Source: Constrictibacter sp. MBR-5
Lineage (GTDB): Bacteria; Pseudomonadota; Alphaproteobacteria; JAJUGE01
Length of the DNA stretch: 64,000 bases
Assembly (NCBI RefSeq): GCF_040549485.1
Contig: NZ_JBEPTK010000005.1
Location: forward strand, 310,001-374,000
Direction: 5' to 3'
Under the pieces are notes generated by a model that had not been told where the DNA came from, ran no database searches, and worked only from the letters and a program-made list of their open reading frames with translations. Below, one piece after another: positions 44,851 through 58,032 of the stretch; position 1 is the stretch's first letter; the number at the start of each line of letters is the position of its first letter. Position numbers and translations under genes: made by a program.

Positions 44851-46164
44851 ATGCACGGGCTGGACGAGATCGACGACTTTCTGATCGACGATCGCCTGAA
44901 AGGCATTCCCGGTGGCGCGCCGCCGTTCCGCTTGGGCGACATCGGTGCCAAGGGGTGGAACGTGCTGCGCGGCGATCTGGCGCTGCCGGTCGCGGTGCTG
45001 AAGGAGAGCGCGCTGGCGCACAACGGCGCCTGGATGATGGACTTCCTGCGGCGGGCCGGCGGCGTGCGGATCGCGCCGCACGGCAAGACCACGATGAGCC
45101 CGCAGTTGTTCGCGCGCCAGCTCGCCGACGGCGCCTGGGGCATCACGGTCGCGACGGCGCAGCAGCTTCAGGTCTGCCGCCGCTACGGCGTCGGCCGCGT
45201 CGTCTTCGCCAACCAGCTGATCGACCGTCAGGCGATCCGCTACGTCTTCGACGAACTCGAGCGCGACCCGGCTTTCGAGTTCTGGGCGCTGGCCGATTCG
45301 GTCGAGGCGGTCGAACTGCTGGCGGCCGAGGCATGCAGCCGGAACGTCGGTCGTCCGATCAAGCTGCTGCTCGAGGGCGGCATGCCCGGCGGGCGTACCG
45401 GGGCGCGCACGCTGGATGGCGCGCTGGCCGTGGCGCGCGCCATCGGCGCTGCCGGGCCGCATCTGGCGCTCAGCGGTGTCGAAGGCTTCGAGGGCTTGGT
45501 CGACGGACCGGTGCACGGACCGGGCGCGGCGGAGGTGAATTCGAAGGTCCAGGCTTTCCTCGACTTCCTCGGCGACATCGCCGCAGCCTGTGCCGCCGAA
45601 GGCCTGTTCGCTCCCGGCCCGGTGATCGTGTCGGCAGGGGGCTCGGCCTTCTACGACATGGTGGTGGACACGTTCGGTCGGCTCGACCTCGGGCGGGAGA
45701 TCATGCCGCTGACGCGCAGCGGCTGCTACCTGACGCACGATTCCGCCTCCTATGTGCGCGCCTTCGAGCGGCTGCGCGAACGCGGCCTCGTCGGCCTGCC
45801 GAACGGCACGCCCGTTCCGGCGCTGGAGGTCTGGACGCTGGTCCAGTCGCGACCGGAGACGGAGAAGCTGATCCTCACCGCCGGCAAGCGGGACGTGTCC
45901 TTCGACGCCGACATGCCGGTACCCGAACGCTGGTTCCGGCCGGGTCTGCACGAGGCGCCCCAGGCCTTGCCGCCGGGCCACGTCGTGACCGGCCTCAACG
46001 ACCAGCACGCGCATGTGACGGTGCCGGCCAGCTCGCCGCTGCACGTCGGCGACATGGTGGCGCTCGGCATCTCGCATCCCTGCACGACCTTCGACAAGTG
46101 GCAGGTCATGTGCGTCGTGAACGACGACTACGACGTGGTGTCGGCCATCCGCACGTTCTTCTGA
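44851..46164 (+). CDS. D-serine dehydratase-like / amino acid deaminase (fold III PLP enzyme)
   Basis: A 437-residue alanine-racemase-fold enzyme of the DSD1 / D-threonine aldolase group. PLP-binding Lys79 is in RIAPHGKTTMSPQLF. The C-terminal domain has the metal motif DQHAHVTVPAS and GISHPCTTFDKWQVM, where the His and Cys of eukaryote-type D-serine dehydratase bind zinc. It probably eliminates ammonia from a D-amino acid. ATG 44851 has GAGGAG nine bases upstream; the longer frame upstream overlaps the pilin remnant. Its last 37 bases overlap the convergent exporter gene. Confidence 0.85.
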   Translation: MHGLDEIDDFLIDDRLKGIPGGAPPFRLGDIGAKGWNVLRGDLALPVAVLKESALAHNGAWMMDFLRRAGGVRIAPHGKTTMSPQLFARQLADGAWGITVATAQQLQVCRRYGVGRVVFANQLIDRQAIRYVFDELERDPAFEFWALADSVEAVELLAAEACSRNVGRPIKLLLEGGMPGGRTGARTLDGALAVARAIGAAGPHLALSGVEGFEGLVDGPVHGPGAAEVNSKVQAFLDFLGDIAAACAAEGLFAPGPVIVSAGGSAFYDMVVDTFGRLDLGREIMPLTRSGCYLTHDSASYVRAFERLRERGLVGLPNGTPVPALEVWTLVQSRPETEKLILTAGKRDVSFDADMPVPERWFRPGLHEAPQALPPGHVVTGLNDQHAHVTVPASSPLHVGDMVALGISHPCTTFDKWQVMCVVNDDYDVVSAIRTFF

Positions 46165-47045
46165 GGCGCGCCTTCAGCCTCTTCTTCTTCCTCGGCCACC
46201 GTCTCCCGGCGGGCGATGAAGACCGAGCTGCCGAGGATCACCGCGGCGCCGATCCAGGTCCACACATCCGGCTTCTCGGAAAAGGCCAGATAGCCGACCA
46301 GGGCGGAGCAGGGCAGGCGGATGAAGTCGAACGGCGTCGTCTGGGAGGCGTCGCCGATCCGCAGCGCCCTGGACACGCCGTACATGTTGATCGCCGCCAG
46401 GATGCCGAGCAGGACGAGCCAGCCCCACTGGGTCATCGTCGGCCACTGCCACGCCCACAGCGCCGGCGGCAGCGACAGCGGCACGGCCAGCGCCGAGAGG
46501 TAGAAGACGATCAGCTCCGGGCTCTCGGTGTCGGCCAGCTGCTTGCCGGTGACGATCACGCCGGCGAAGGTGGCGGCGGAGAAGAGCACGATCAGCGATA
46601 CCGGATCGAAGGCCGCGATTCCCGGCCGCAGGATCACCAGCACGCCGATGAAGCCGACCGCCACGGCCGCCCAGCGTGCCGCCGTCACGTGCTCCTTCAG
46701 CAGCCAGACCGCGAGCATCGTCGCGAACAGCGGCGAGGTGAAGCTCAGCGCGGTCGCCTCGGCGAGCGGCAGCATCGCGACCGCCATGTAGAGCGAGATC
46801 GTCGAGGCGACGAAGATCGCCGAGCGCACGGTGAAGCGGCCGATCCGTCGCGTCCGCAACGCCCCGGCGCCCGCCTCCATGATCCACGGCACGAGGGCGA
46901 GCGCCGCGAAGACGTTGCGCCAGAAGGAGATGACGAACACGTCCATCTCCTGCGACAGGTAGCGCACCGTGCCGACCATGGCGCCGAAGGCGGCGGCAGT
47001 CACGATCATCCAGAGGCCGATGCGTACGGGCGTGTGCAGCGTCAT
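46128..47045 (-). CDS. EamA/DMT family transporter
   Basis: A 305-residue inner-membrane protein with about ten helices in two EamA repeats; [20 protein letters not shown] ends the first repeat and [24 protein letters not shown] lies in the second. DMT exporters move amino acids or other metabolites. The C-terminal tail is acidic (EEEEEAEGA). Start ATG 47045 is divergent from the formaldehyde dehydrogenase gene; the 3' end overlaps the PLP-enzyme gene by 37 bases on the opposite strand. Confidence 0.88.
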   Translation of the reverse strand: MTLHTPVRIGLWMIVTAAAFGAMVGTVRYLSQEMDVFVISFWRNVFAALALVPWIMEAGAGALRTRRIGRFTVRSAIFVASTISLYMAVAMLPLAEATALSFTSPLFATMLAVWLLKEHVTAARWAAVAVGFIGVLVILRPGIAAFDPVSLIVLFSAATFAGVIVTGKQLADTESPELIVFYLSALAVPLSLPPALWAWQWPTMTQWGWLVLLGILAAINMYGVSRALRIGDASQTTPFDFIRLPCSALVGYLAFSEKPDVWTWIGAAVILGSSVFIARRETVAEEEEEAEGAPQKNVRMADTTS

Positions 47046-47224
47046 TCGTGTCCGCCGGGAGAGGGTGCGCGGGCTGCGCGGGCCCGTTGAACACCGCGGG
47101 CCGCGGAAACGATCCAGCAGGCAGCGGCGCGGGCCGAGCACGCCATCCGCATTTCCGGGCTACACCCGGCCGGCCGCCGCCGCTACTCTCCCCGCTCCGA
47201 ATTCCGGCCCTACAGGAGCAGGCT

Positions 47225-48337
<1,113 letters not shown>

Positions 48338-48354
48338 ACGCCGCAGTTCGCGCC

Positions 48355-48494
48355 GATAGGTTTTTATGGCGTTTTATGGAGGGGGCCCGAACGCCCCCTT
48401 CCTTTGCCCCACTGCCTCAGGCGCCTCGGCGTCCGCAGCCGCGTGCGCGGATAGGGAATTATAGCGATTCATGGAGGGGCCGCGCACGCACCCT
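48355..48494. repeat. 45-bp imperfect direct repeat (two copies, 95 bp apart)
   Basis: 48355-48399 and 48450-48494 align without gaps and agree at roughly three quarters of positions. The best-kept core is ATGGCGTTTTATGGAGGGG versus ATAGCGATTCATGGAGGGG. Both start with GATAGG and both end in a G-run/C-run hairpin. They fill most of the 241-bp gap between frmA and the convergent hydrolase. Confidence 0.65.
48378..48405 (+). terminator. terminator of the formaldehyde dehydrogenase gene
   Basis: GGAGGGGGC pairs with GCCCCCTTCC across a CCGAAC loop, followed by TTTG. It lies 40 bases after the stop, inside the first copy of the direct repeat. The second repeat copy holds a weaker GAGGG/CCCTC version. 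Confidence 0.65.
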
Positions 48495-48578
48495 CGTTTC
48501 GGCTCCGATTGACGATGTCCAACAGCGAGCCCGAGCGGGCATCCAATTCTGGGATAATATACCTTATGGCGAGAGGCG

Positions 48579-49727
48579 CTACCGCTCGATCGCGGCGTGG
48601 GCGAGGTTGCTGATCAGGTCCATGCGGATCGAGTGCCAGGGCTCCGGGATCCGGCTGTTGCTGAGGTAGGCGAAGGAGACGCCGGTCTCCGGGTCGGCCC
48701 AGCAATAGGACGAGCCGACGCCGCCGTGGCCATAGGTGCGGGCGCCGCCGATGGTGCCGAGGCCGCGGATCGTCGGCGTGGTGCCGCGCACGTGCGGGCC
48801 GAGGCCGCGGTGCATCGGCATGTCGAAATTCTCGTCCGGCCGGTCGCCGGTATGGTTGCGCGTCACCCAGTCGACCATGCGCGGGGAGACGATGCGCGCC
48901 CCGTTCAGCCGGCCGCCGTTGAGCAGCATCTGATAGAAGGCGGCCATGGCGCGCGCCGTGGCGAAGCCGCCGCCGCCCGGAATGCCGGCGCGGCGCGCGG
49001 CCGCACTGTTGCGGTCGGCGAGGATCGTGTGGGCGCCTTCGGCAGCCGGCTCGTGGATGTCGGCGGCGCGGGCATGCTTCGCATCGGGCAGGCCGACGAA
49101 CAGCTCGTCGCCGAGGCCGAGCGGCTCGATCACCTCGGTGCGGATGAAGTCGCGGAAGTCGCGGCCGGTCAGCGCCTCGATCAGGACGGCCGCCGTCCAG
49201 TGTGCCGCCGATGCGTGGTAGTGCACGCGCGAGCCCGGCGTCCAGTCGAGCGTGTAGTCGCACACGGTGCGGCGCATCAGCTCGTGGTCGTCCCACGCCG
49301 CCTCCGGCATGCCGGCATTGGGGAAGCCGGCCTGGTGGGTCAGCACATCATGGACGGTGATGTCGGCCTTGCCGTTGCGCGCGAAGTCCGGGACGTGGTC
49401 GGCGACGGCGTCGGCGAAGCGCAGGGCGCCGCGGTCGACCAGCGCCCATACGGCGCAGGCGGTGACGACCTTGGTGTTGGAGAAGAGCAGCCAGAGCGTG
49501 TCGTCGGTGGCGTCGACCGGCGTCGGTGTGACGCGCGCGCTGCCGAAGCTGCGGTGCAGGGCGAGCTTGCCGTCGCGGGCGAAGGCGATCTGCGCGCCGG
49601 GGTAGCGGCCGTCGGCGATGTGCTTCTCGATCAGCGCCACCATGCGGCCGATCGAGGCGGGGTCGAGGCGGAGCTGCTCCGGCGAGGCGGCATCGAGCGG
49701 AAAGGCGGCTTCGTGAGCGAGGGGCAT
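48579..49727 (-). CDS. serine hydrolase, beta-lactamase class C / EstB-like
   Basis: A 382-residue penicillin-binding-like serine hydrolase. The S-x-x-K motif is Ser83-N-T-Lys86 in LFSNTKVVTA; YHASAAHW is the Y-x-[NS] motif; a GHGGVGSSYCWADP segment takes the place of the K-T-G box. No signal peptide is visible, which suits a cytoplasmic EstB-type esterase rather than a periplasmic beta-lactamase. GGAGG lies six bases before ATG 49727. It faces the direct repeat and frmA at its 3' end. Confidence 0.87.
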   Translation of the reverse strand: MPLAHEAAFPLDAASPEQLRLDPASIGRMVALIEKHIADGRYPGAQIAFARDGKLALHRSFGSARVTPTPVDATDDTLWLLFSNTKVVTACAVWALVDRGALRFADAVADHVPDFARNGKADITVHDVLTHQAGFPNAGMPEAAWDDHELMRRTVCDYTLDWTPGSRVHYHASAAHWTAAVLIEALTGRDFRDFIRTEVIEPLGLGDELFVGLPDAKHARAADIHEPAAEGAHTILADRNSAAARRAGIPGGGGFATARAMAAFYQMLLNGGRLNGARIVSPRMVDWVTRNHTGDRPDENFDMPMHRGLGPHVRGTTPTIRGLGTIGGARTYGHGGVGSSYCWADPETGVSFAYLSNSRIPEPWHSIRMDLISNLAHAAIER

Positions 49728-49768
49728 GGCGGTCCTCCGGTGCAGTCGGCGCGGCCGAGGCGGTCGTT

Positions 49769-50110
49769 TCAGCTCACGAGTTCGAGCGTCTTCCGCTTGG
49801 CGAGCACGCTCAGCGCGTCTCGCAGATTGCTGGCCGATTTGAGTTTCTGGTAGCCGCTGACGACGACGTATTCGGGCGGCGCATCGCCGCGTGCGGCCAT
49901 CTTCGCGATCCGGAAGATCGGCACGTCGCGCGTGTTGCGGAAGATCGAGAACACCGCCATGCCCGCATCGTGGTCGATGGCATAGTCGCGCCATTCGCCG
50001 GTCATCACGCGCCGGCTGTAGACGTCGAGGAGTTCCCGGAGTTCCTGCTGGTTGAAGTACACCGGCCGCTTCGAGCGGGCGATGTCGGACAGTCGCAGAA
50101 CCTTGGCCAT
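49769..50110 (-). CDS. DUF2794 family protein
   Basis: A 113-residue protein with VYFNQQELRELLDVYSRRVMTGEWRDYAI-type N-terminal sequence (residues 17-45), then VFSIFRNTRDVPIFRIAK and a C-terminal LRDALSVLAKRKTLELV. This is the DUF2794 pattern, almost confined to alphaproteobacteria. Function unknown. It precedes the serine hydrolase on the same strand (41-bp gap) and is divergent from the SDR gene. Confidence 0.85.
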   Translation of the reverse strand: MAKVLRLSDIARSKRPVYFNQQELRELLDVYSRRVMTGEWRDYAIDHDAGMAVFSIFRNTRDVPIFRIAKMAARGDAPPEYVVVSGYQKLKSASNLRDALSVLAKRKTLELVS

Positions 50111-50312
50111 CAGCGGGTCGTCCGCTTTCCATTCGGTTCGGATGACGTATTGTCAGGCAAGAATCCGGATGCGTCCAGCGGCGCATGACGGTTCGATGAC
50201 CGTAATTCCCTCGGCGACCACGCGCCGACCCCGTGTTGACGCTGCCCTCGCGGCCGATCAGGCTCCGTCCCCGACAGGCGCACGGAAGGCGCCGGCGAAG
50301 GGAGGAGAGGGC

Positions 50313-51143
50313 ATGGACACGGCGCGCCGGGACGACCGGCTGGCGGGTAAGGTGGCGATCGTCACCGGAGCGGGATCGCGGGCCGAAGGCATCGGCAACG
50401 GGCGGGCGACGTCCATCGTGCTGGCGCGGCACGGCGCGCGGGTGGTGCTGGTCGACGCGGTGCCCGAGTGGGCCGACGTGACCGCGGGCATGGTGCGCGA
50501 CGAGGGCGGCGAGTGCCTAGTCGTGCAGGGCGACGTGGGCGATCCGGCATCCTGCGCTGCGATCGTCGACAAGACGGTCGAGGCCTACGGGCGCTGCGAC
50601 ATCCTCATCAACAATGTCGGCGTCACGGGGCCGCGCGGGAACGCGCTGGAGGTGGACATCGACGAGTGGGCGAAGGCGATGCACACCAACGTCGCCTCGA
50701 TGGTGCTGATGGCGCGCTACGCGATTCCCGTCATGGTGCGCGGCGGCGGCGGCTCGATCGTCAACATCGCCTCGGTCGCGGGCCTGCAGGGCGGCCATCC
50801 GAGCCTGCTCTATCCGACCTCGAAGGGCGCCGTCGTGAACCTGACGCGGGTGATGGCGGCGCATCACGGCCGCGACGGCATTCGGGTCAACTGCATCGCC
50901 CCCGGAGCGGTTTACACCCCGATGGTGGCGACGCGCGGCATGACCGAGGAATTGCGGGCGGCGCGGGTCGACCAGACGCTGCTCGGCGTCGAGGGGACCG
51001 GTTGGGACATCGCCCATGGCTGCCTGTTCCTGGGCAGCGACGAGTCGCGGTGGATCACCGGCGTGATCCTGCCGATCGACGGCGGCCGCACCGCAGGCCG
51101 CCCCAAGGGCGCTACACCGCCGAGCGACGGCGGCAAGGCCTGA
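50313..51143 (+). CDS. short-chain dehydrogenase/reductase
   Basis: A 276-residue classical SDR. The cofactor motif is VTGAGSRAEGIGNGRA, a slightly expanded TGxxxGxG, followed by DILINNVG, the serine in NIASVAG, and the Y-x-x-x-K pair in LYPTSKGAVV. GDVGD after the second strand suggests NAD preference. Ends with ITGVILPIDGG. GGAGGAG precedes ATG 50313. Substrate unknown. Nine bases separate it from the convergent ABC ATPase. Confidence 0.9.
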   Translation: MDTARRDDRLAGKVAIVTGAGSRAEGIGNGRATSIVLARHGARVVLVDAVPEWADVTAGMVRDEGGECLVVQGDVGDPASCAAIVDKTVEAYGRCDILINNVGVTGPRGNALEVDIDEWAKAMHTNVASMVLMARYAIPVMVRGGGGSIVNIASVAGLQGGHPSLLYPTSKGAVVNLTRVMAAHHGRDGIRVNCIAPGAVYTPMVATRGMTEELRAARVDQTLLGVEGTGWDIAHGCLFLGSDESRWITGVILPIDGGRTAGRPKGATPPSDGGKA

Positions 51144-51152
51144 TCGCGGCGT

Positions 51153-52904
<1,752 letters not shown>

Positions 52905-52908
52905 ATGG

Positions 52909-53694
52909 CTAAACGGCAATCCCTTTGAGGAAGGCCGAGCGGGCTTTCGCACCGGCCATCAGGAAGGCGAGGTCGTTGCCGGCGAGGATGAAGCGCATGC
53001 CGAGCTTGATGTACTTCTGCGACAGTTCCTGGTCGTAGATGCCGCCCATGCCGGGGATCTTGCCGTTGTTCCGGCAGGCGGAGAACACCGCATCATAGGC
53101 CTTCGCGACCTGCTCGTCGCCGAACTTTCCGGGAATGCCCATCTCGGCGCAGAGGTCGTTGGTGCCGATCAGCAGCACGTCGATGCCGGGGACGGCGGCC
53201 ATCGCGTCGGCATTGGCGATCGCCTCCGGGCTCTCCAGCATGACGACGGTTAGCGTCTCCTCGTTGATCAGCTTCGTCGTCTCGCCGACCGGCAGAGCCT
53301 CGTATTCCAGTTGGGCCATGCCGCCCGCGACCGAGCGGTGGCCGACCGGCGGATATAGGCACTGGCTGACGACGCGCCGGGCCTCCTCGGCGTTCTGGAC
53401 GTGCGGGACGACGATGCCCTGGGCGCCGGCGTCGAGCGGGCGGCTGGCGTGGAAATGCTCGTGGCTCGGCGCCCGAACGATCGGGGTCACGCCGGCATCG
53501 AGGCCCGCCACGCAGAGCTGTGCCGCCGTCTCCATCGACATCGAGTTGTGCTCCATGTCGATGAACAGCCAGTCGTAGCCGCAGACCTTCATGATCTTCG
53601 CCGTGTCGACCGTCCGCGCCTGGCGAAGGCCAACCCCCAGTGCGACTTCGCCGGCCTTGAGCTTCGCTTTCGTGACGTTCTTGACGATCGGCAT
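52909..53694 (-). CDS. HpcH/HpaI family 2-oxo-acid aldolase
   Basis: A 261-residue class II aldolase. GYDWLFIDMEHNSM holds the conserved acidic/His pair; the metal-binding Glu is in VMLESPEAIANADA and the Asp in DVLLIGTNDLCAEMG. GAQGIVVPHVQNAEEA is the substrate phosphate-like loop. It cleaves 2-keto-3-deoxy or 4-hydroxy-2-oxo acids to pyruvate or a similar acid. It sits between the amidase (36-bp gap) and the ABC ATPase (four-base gap), so the three form one operon. Confidence 0.9.
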   Translation of the reverse strand: MPIVKNVTKAKLKAGEVALGVGLRQARTVDTAKIMKVCGYDWLFIDMEHNSMSMETAAQLCVAGLDAGVTPIVRAPSHEHFHASRPLDAGAQGIVVPHVQNAEEARRVVSQCLYPPVGHRSVAGGMAQLEYEALPVGETTKLINEETLTVVMLESPEAIANADAMAAVPGIDVLLIGTNDLCAEMGIPGKFGDEQVAKAYDAVFSACRNNGKIPGMGGIYDQELSQKYIKLGMRFILAGNDLAFLMAGAKARSAFLKGIAV

Positions 53695-53730
53695 GGCGTT
53701 TCCTTCAGGGATGTTCGTTCGGCTCTACGG

Positions 53731-55158
53731 TCAGACCGGTGGGCGGCGATCCTGCCACGGCATCGCTTCCTCGAACAGCGCCGCGGCCCGCAGGATGCGC
53801 GCGTCGGACAGCCACGGGCCGACGATCTGGAGGCCGACGGGCAGGCCGTCGGCGGTCCAGCCGCAGGGCACCGTCACCGCCGGATGGCCGGTCAGGTTGA
53901 AGGGGTGCGTATACGGGTACCAGCCGTCGCGCAGGCCGCCGGCGGGCGTGCCCTCGATCTCGATGGGCTCGAACGGGTCGTGGTCGGCGCGGATGGCGGG
54001 GCGGGAGATGGTCGGCGTGACCAGCAGGTCGACGTCCTCGAACCACGCCTCGACCTCGCGGAAGACGCGGGTGCGCAGCGCCATCGCATCCTGGACGTCG
54101 ATCGCGCTGTACTTGCCGCCCTCGGCCATCCATGTCCGGAGGCTGCTGCTCATGCGGTTGCCGAGCCGCTTCTCCAGCGCGCCGAAGCGGCTGGCCCAGA
54201 TCGAGAAGGTGAGGGGCCCCCAGACGGGCAGCGTGTTGGTGAAGGCGGCCTCGTGGCCGATCACCTCGGCGCCGATGCCCGCGAGCGCCTTCACGCCCGT
54301 CTCGCACAGAGCGAGCGTCTCGCGGTCGATCCGGTCGTTGCCGAGGAAGGGGCGCCAGCCGATGCGCACGCCGCGCATGTCGCCGCGCGGCTGGCCCGCC
54401 GCGGCCAGCCCCGACAGGGCGCGGCCCAGCGAATGCGGGTCGCTGCGGTGCGGGCCGGCCATGACCTCCAGCATCAGCGCGGCGTCGGCCACGGTGCGGG
54501 CCATGGGCCCGACATAGGCGAGCAGGCCGAACACGTCCGGCGTCTGGTCGTGCGGGACGACGCCAAGCGTCTGCTTGACGCCGACCAGTCCGCAGCAGGC
54601 GGCCGGAATGCGGATCGAGCCGCCGCCATCGGTGCCGACCGCCAGCGGCGCCATGCCGGCCGCGACCGCCGCCCCGGCACCGCCGGACGAGCCGCCGCAG
54701 GTGCGCTCGGTATTCCAGGGATTGACGGTCCGGCCGAACAGCGGCGCCTCGGTCAGCGGCTTGTGGCCGAACTCGGGGGTGGTCGTCTTGCCGACCATGA
54801 TGCCGCCGGCCGCCCTGAGGCGGGCGACCGCCACGATGTCGGCTTCGGGGACGTTGTCCTCGTAACCGAAGCTGCCGAAGGTGGTTCTGACGCCGGCGGT
54901 GTTGCACAGGTCCTTCACCGAGAAGGGGACGCCGTGCAGCGGGCCGAGCGGCTTGCCGTCGATGACCGCCTGTTCGGCGGCGCGCGCCTCGGCCATGGCG
55001 GAGTCGGCGGCGACCGTTATGAAGGCGTTGAGGCGCGGCTGAAGCGCCTCGATCCGGGCGAGCACCGCGGCGGTGAGTTCGACGGGGGAGATCTCGCGGG
55101 CGGCGATCAGACCGGCGAGTTCGACTGCCGGCGTGTAGCAGAGGTCTTTTTCGTCCAT
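53731..55158 (-). CDS. amidase (amidase signature family)
   Basis: A 475-residue amidase. The Ser-cisSer-Lys triad is Lys82 (PFSVKDL), Ser157 (CGGSSGGAG) and Ser181 (GTDGGGSIRIPA). The C-terminal part ends FNLTGHPAVTVPCGW and LPVGLQIVGPW. It hydrolyses a carboxamide in the cytoplasm and heads an operon with an HpaI aldolase and a peptide-type ABC ATPase, hinting at uptake and breakdown of an amide-containing compound. Divergent from the VOC gene across 206 bases in which I see no clear site. Confidence 0.9.
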   Translation of the reverse strand: MDEKDLCYTPAVELAGLIAAREISPVELTAAVLARIEALQPRLNAFITVAADSAMAEARAAEQAVIDGKPLGPLHGVPFSVKDLCNTAGVRTTFGSFGYEDNVPEADIVAVARLRAAGGIMVGKTTTPEFGHKPLTEAPLFGRTVNPWNTERTCGGSSGGAGAAVAAGMAPLAVGTDGGGSIRIPAACCGLVGVKQTLGVVPHDQTPDVFGLLAYVGPMARTVADAALMLEVMAGPHRSDPHSLGRALSGLAAAGQPRGDMRGVRIGWRPFLGNDRIDRETLALCETGVKALAGIGAEVIGHEAAFTNTLPVWGPLTFSIWASRFGALEKRLGNRMSSSLRTWMAEGGKYSAIDVQDAMALRTRVFREVEAWFEDVDLLVTPTISRPAIRADHDPFEPIEIEGTPAGGLRDGWYPYTHPFNLTGHPAVTVPCGWTADGLPVGLQIVGPWLSDARILRAAALFEEAMPWQDRRPPV

Positions 55159-55364
55159 CTCATGCCCTCGTCTCGCGATGCATCGACCTTACCGGGCGCG
55201 GCCGATCGTGGGAACGCCATAGGGAGATGGGAGACGCGGCATCGCAGCGCGTCGACGCGACGCCGGGGCGGGTGCATTGTTGGCCGCTGAAGGCCCGGCG
55301 CCGCCGTGATGCCGGGACGGCGCGCGCCCGCCTCCATCGTCGTGCGACAGAGAGGGACCAGAGC

Positions 55365-55778
55365 ATGACCATAACCGCGACGCATCTCGACCACCTCGTC
55401 CTGACGGTCCGCGACATCGACCGGACATGCGACTTCTATGCTTCCGTGCTGGGAATGGAGCGGCGCAGCTTCGGCGAAGGCAGGGTTGCCCTGCATTTCG
55501 GCAGCCAAAAGATCAACCTGCACGCCGTCGACCACCCGATCGATCCGAACGTCCGGCACGCCACGCCGGGGTCGAGCGATCTCTGCTTCATCACCGCGAC
55601 GCCGATCACCCAGGTCGTGGCGCATCTCGGCACGCTGGGCATCCCGGTCATCACCGGCCCGGGACTGCGGTCGGGTGCTCGCGGCCGCCTGATGTCGGTC
55701 TACGTCTACGACCCGGACGAGAACCTGATCGAGATCGCCAACGATCTCTCGACCGACGACATGCCCAAGGGCGGCTGA
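55365..55778 (+). CDS. VOC family protein (glyoxalase/dioxygenase fold)
   Basis: A 137-residue single VOC protein with two beta-alpha-beta-beta-beta units. Likely metal ligands are His in THLDHLVLTV, His in INLHAVDH and Glu in DENLIEIAN. CDFYASVLGMERRSF and GLRSGARGRLMSVYVYDP match the glyoxalase-like / virulence-protein branch. Substrate unknown. AGAGGG precedes ATG 55365. Followed 18 bases on by the secreted hydrolase. Confidence 0.85.
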   Translation: MTITATHLDHLVLTVRDIDRTCDFYASVLGMERRSFGEGRVALHFGSQKINLHAVDHPIDPNVRHATPGSSDLCFITATPITQVVAHLGTLGIPVITGPGLRSGARGRLMSVYVYDPDENLIEIANDLSTDDMPKGG

Positions 55779-55796
55779 AGCGGAGCCGGAACGACG

Positions 55797-56918
55797 ATGC
55801 GCGGATTTGCGAAGCTCGCCCTGGGCGCGATCGCTCTGTCGATCGCAGCCCTGTCCGCGGCTGCGGCACCGCCGGTGCCGCCGGCCGATCTGGTCCGCGC
55901 CGAGGACGAGGTCGCCGGTCCCGACGGGAGCCGCCTGGAGGTCCTGTGGATCCGCCCGAAGGGTGACGGGCCGTTCCCGCTCGCGGTCATCTCGCACGGC
56001 CTGCCGCGGCGGCTGGGCCGGGAGGCGAGCTGGCGTCCGCAGATGTTCGACGCGGTGGCGACGGAGTTCGCGCGCCGCGGCTGGGCGGCGGCCGTCGTCA
56101 TGCGGCCCGGCTTCGGCCGCAGCAGCGGCAGGTTCCGGGAAGGCTATGGCGGGTGCGAGGATGCGGACTTCGTGGGCGCCGGGCAGGCGACGGCCGATTC
56201 CTTCGAGATGGCCGCCGCCGCCCTGAGCCGGGCGGCGTTCGTCGACCCGTCCACCATCCTCGGCGTCGGGCAGTCGGCGGGCGGGTTCGGCGTCCTGGCC
56301 TTCTCGACGCGCGCCGTACCGGGACTGCGCGCCGTCGTGAACTTCGTCGGCGGGCGCGGCTCGCGCAGTGCCAACGTGGTCTGCGCGCAGCCGCAGCTGA
56401 CGGCGGCGTTCGCCGCATTCGGCGCCGCGTCCAGGGTGCCGTCGCTCTGGATCTATGCCGACGGCGACACCTATTTCGAGCCGGACCTGGCGCGGTCGTT
56501 CCACGGCGCCTTCACGGGAGCGGGCGGCGACGCGACGTTCGTGTTCCTGCGCGACATCCCCGGCGACGGCCACGACGTGATCCACCGCAAGGGCGTCGCC
56601 GCGTGGCGCGGGCCGCTCGACGATTTCCTGCGCACCCACGCCCTCCCGACGTGGGACGCGCTGCCGGTCGGGCCCGTCTACCCCGACCTGCCGATGCCGG
56701 CGGGTCTCTCCGAGCGTGCCGCCGCGCGCTGGCCGGACTTCGTCCATGGCGAGCTGTCGAAGGCCTTCGCCGTCAGCGCGTCGGCCGGCAGCTTCGGCTG
56801 GGCCACCGGCCGCCGCTCGCCGGAGGATGCGGCCCGACAGGCGCTCGACTTCTGCAACGCAGGCAAGGCGGACGAACGACAATGCTCGGTGATCGCCGTG
56901 GACGACGATCTCCAGTAA
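55797..56918 (+). CDS. secreted alpha/beta hydrolase
   Basis: A 373-residue protein with a Sec signal peptide (about 1-24, ending LSAAAA). The alpha/beta hydrolase body resembles dienelactone hydrolase/prolyl oligopeptidase-type esterases: VISHGLPRR for the oxyanion region, nucleophile Ser160 in GVGQSAGGFG, and an Asp/His pair in IYADGDTYFEP and GDGHDVIHRKG. A 70-residue C-terminal addition ends with QALDFCNAGKADERQCSVIAVDDD, a small cysteine-pair tail. Probably periplasmic. Cotranscription with the VOC gene is likely. Confidence 0.8.
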   Translation: MRGFAKLALGAIALSIAALSAAAAPPVPPADLVRAEDEVAGPDGSRLEVLWIRPKGDGPFPLAVISHGLPRRLGREASWRPQMFDAVATEFARRGWAAAVVMRPGFGRSSGRFREGYGGCEDADFVGAGQATADSFEMAAAALSRAAFVDPSTILGVGQSAGGFGVLAFSTRAVPGLRAVVNFVGGRGSRSANVVCAQPQLTAAFAAFGAASRVPSLWIYADGDTYFEPDLARSFHGAFTGAGGDATFVFLRDIPGDGHDVIHRKGVAAWRGPLDDFLRTHALPTWDALPVGPVYPDLPMPAGLSERAAARWPDFVHGELSKAFAVSASAGSFGWATGRRSPEDAARQALDFCNAGKADERQCSVIAVDDDLQ

Positions 56919-57030
56919 TCGCGACTGCTCCGCGTCCCGACGATTTATCCGGTTTACCTGCCTCCTCCGATCGGCTTTAGTTGTTCCACGCTCCGGAAAA
57001 AGAGAGCGACTGACAGGTTGAGGAGGCTCG

Positions 57031-58028
<998 letters not shown>

Positions 58029-58032
<4 letters not shown>

